From NCBI GenBank assembly GCA_002401305.2, contig NVSO02000217.1:1-8512 (forward strand): a stretch of 8,512 nucleotides of DNA. The letters are read 5' to 3'. Positions 7,292 to 8,512 of the stretch are shown piece by piece (positions within the stretch are counted from its first letter, which is position 1; each line of letters opens with the position of its first letter). The notes beneath the pieces are model-generated. The model made no database searches. It saw nothing but the letters and a program-made list of their open reading frames with translations, and was not told where the DNA came from. Origin of the DNA: Rhodobiaceae bacterium. Its GTDB lineage: Bacteria > Pseudomonadota > Alphaproteobacteria > Parvibaculales > Parvibaculaceae. A program made the translations under genes and the position numbers.

Positions 7292-8512
7292 TTATTTTTT
7301 TTGATCGTTGATACGGCTCACTGCTTCGTCTTTTCCAAGAGTAGCAAGAACATCAAACAATCCCGGAGACGCCGTTGTCCCCGTCAGAGCAGCGCGTAGT
7401 GGCTGCCCAACTTGACCAAATTTCAAGCCTTCCGCTTCCATAAAGCCCCGTACGCAGGCTTCGATAGGAGCAGTGGTCCAATCATTCAGGTCAGATAACA
7501 CATTACTCAGACGGCCCAACATGGCCCGAGCGTCATCTGTCAATTTCGCGGCTAATTTATCCTCAATAGCGATCGGTCGTGTTGATCGGAGGTATTCAGC
7601 GCCCTTGCCAAGATCAAGCAGGGTTTTAGCACGTTCTTTCAACGAAGGCATAGCCTGTAAAAGCTTGTTACGCAAAGCCGAATCGATACTCCAGCCCGAA
7701 ACTGTCTCCAGTAGGGGAACTAAAGCCTCAACAAGAACGGCATCATCGCCTTCTTTGATGTAAGAGCCGTTTACATGCTCCAACTTAGCAAAATCAAATC
7801 GTGCTGGTGATTTGCCAATGCTGTCCAAGTTAAACCAGTCAATGGCTTGCTTGGTCGAAAAGATCTCATCATTGCCATGGCTCCAGCCAAGACGAACAAG
7901 ATAATTCCGCATCGCGTCGGCCAAATAGCCCATATCTCGGTAGGCCTCGACCCCCAAAGCGCCGTGGCGTTTTGACAGTTTTGCCCCATCAGGTCCATGG
8001 ATCAACGGCACATGAGCAAACTCAGGGAGCGTCCATCCCAATGCCTGATAAATCAGAACTTGGCGGGCTGCATTGGTGAGGTGATCATCACCGCGCACGA
8101 TATGAGTAATGCCCATGTCGTGATCATCAACAACCACAGACAACATATAAGTCGGGGTGCCATCACTACGGACAAGAATCAAATCATCCAATTGCTCATT
8201 GGCAATGGTGACATCTCCTTGCACTATATCTTTAACTGTTGTCTTGCCGTCCTTAGGCGCCTTAAACCGAATAACCGGCGCAATGCCTTCAGGCGCCTCG
8301 CTGGCATCCCGGTCCCGCCACGTGCCATCATAATGCATTGGCCGACCGTCAGCCTTTGCCTTCTCGCGCATGGCCGTCAATTCGTCCGGCGAGCAATAAC
8401 AATGATACGCATGACCGGAGGCGAGCATTTGCTCAGCAACTTCCCGGTGGCGTGCTTGTTGGGCAAACTGGAAAACCGGCTCATCGTCCCATTCAAGACC
8501 GAGCCACTTCAT
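7292..8512 (-). CDS. gltX: Glutamyl-tRNA synthetase, 5' end outside window
   Basis: GltX charges tRNA(Glu) with glutamate in the cytosol. In bacteria that lack GlnRS, a GltX can also mischarge tRNA(Gln) for the GatCAB route. The window holds the last 406 residues. The frame is open to the window edge and the terminal ATG falls in the [11 protein letters not shown] segment, which is internal in this family, so about 60-70 residues including the HIGH motif are missing. Numbering from the visible end: CYC of the partial zinc site at 38-40, YDGTWRD at 61-67, [15 protein letters not shown] and VRGDDHLTN of the Rossmann core, and KLSKR (178-182), the class I KMSKS equivalent. The rest is the helical anticodon-binding domain ending at a TAA at 7292-7294. 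Many alphaproteobacteria carry two gltX genes; which copy this is cannot be told here. No strong terminator follows before gltA, so read-through into gltA is possible. Confidence 0.95.
   Translation of the reverse strand: MKWLGLEWDDEPVFQFAQQARHREVAEQMLASGHAYHCYCSPDELTAMREKAKADGRPMHYDGTWRDRDASEAPEGIAPVIRFKAPKDGKTTVKDIVQGDVTIANEQLDDLILVRSDGTPTYMLSVVVDDHDMGITHIVRGDDHLTNAARQVLIYQALGWTLPEFAHVPLIHGPDGAKLSKRHGALGVEAYRDMGYLADAMRNYLVRLGWSHGNDEIFSTKQAIDWFNLDSIGKSPARFDFAKLEHVNGSYIKEGDDAVLVEALVPLLETVSGWSIDSALRNKLLQAMPSLKERAKTLLDLGKGAEYLRSTRPIAIEDKLAAKLTDDARAMLGRLSNVLSDLNDWTTAPIEACVRGFMEAEGLKFGQVGQPLRAALTGTTASPGLFDVLATLGKDEAVSRINDQKK

Noticed and set aside
1..8512. Mobile element, CRISPR array, phage, defence system, tRNA or rRNA
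   Set aside because: No terminal inverted repeats, spaced direct repeats, integrase or transposase motifs, or tRNA-like cloverleaf were seen; almost every base lies in a recognised conserved gene.

Overview
The window is a stretch of conserved alphaproteobacterial housekeeping chromosome with about 50% G+C. The gene order bamA, skp/ompH, lpxD, fabZ, lpxA, lpxI, lpxB, followed by gltA and gltX on the opposite strand, is a known alphaproteobacterial arrangement. Three points favour this group: lpxI (not lpxH) sits between lpxA and lpxB, the type II citrate synthase lies next to the lipid A cluster, and gltX is upstream of gltA. I cannot name a genus from sequence alone.

Plus strand, 1-5751: seven genes run in one direction with small gaps of 19, 54, 59, -4, 5 and 8 nt. 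They look like one envelope-biogenesis operon. bamA is present only as its last 199 codons (the rest lies before base 1) and encodes the end of the outer-membrane beta-barrel insertase. skp encodes a secreted coiled-coil chaperone for outer-membrane proteins. lpxA, lpxD, lpxI and lpxB encode four early lipid A enzymes; lpxC is not in the window. fabZ encodes the fatty-acid dehydratase that draws on the same 3-hydroxyacyl-ACP pool used by LpxA and LpxD. The cluster therefore couples assembly of the protein and lipid parts of the outer membrane with fatty-acid supply.

Minus strand, 5846-8512: gltX (glutamyl-tRNA synthetase, 5' end beyond base 8512) and then gltA (citrate synthase) are transcribed toward the lipid A operon. 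A 132-nt gap between them holds a TATAAT box that probably gives gltA its own promoter. lpxB and gltA converge on a 94-nt gap containing a 10-bp hairpin terminator. Its U-tract is strong in the gltA direction and weak in the lpxB direction.

I found no mobile elements, CRISPR arrays, RNA genes, phage genes, or undescribed multi-gene system. All open frames longer than about 100 codons that are not listed are antisense or out-of-frame shadows of the nine genes. The points worth a second look are small: an unusual LpxI N-terminal tail, the LpxA acyl-ruler residue, a four-codon mini-ORF before fabZ, and the gltA promoter.
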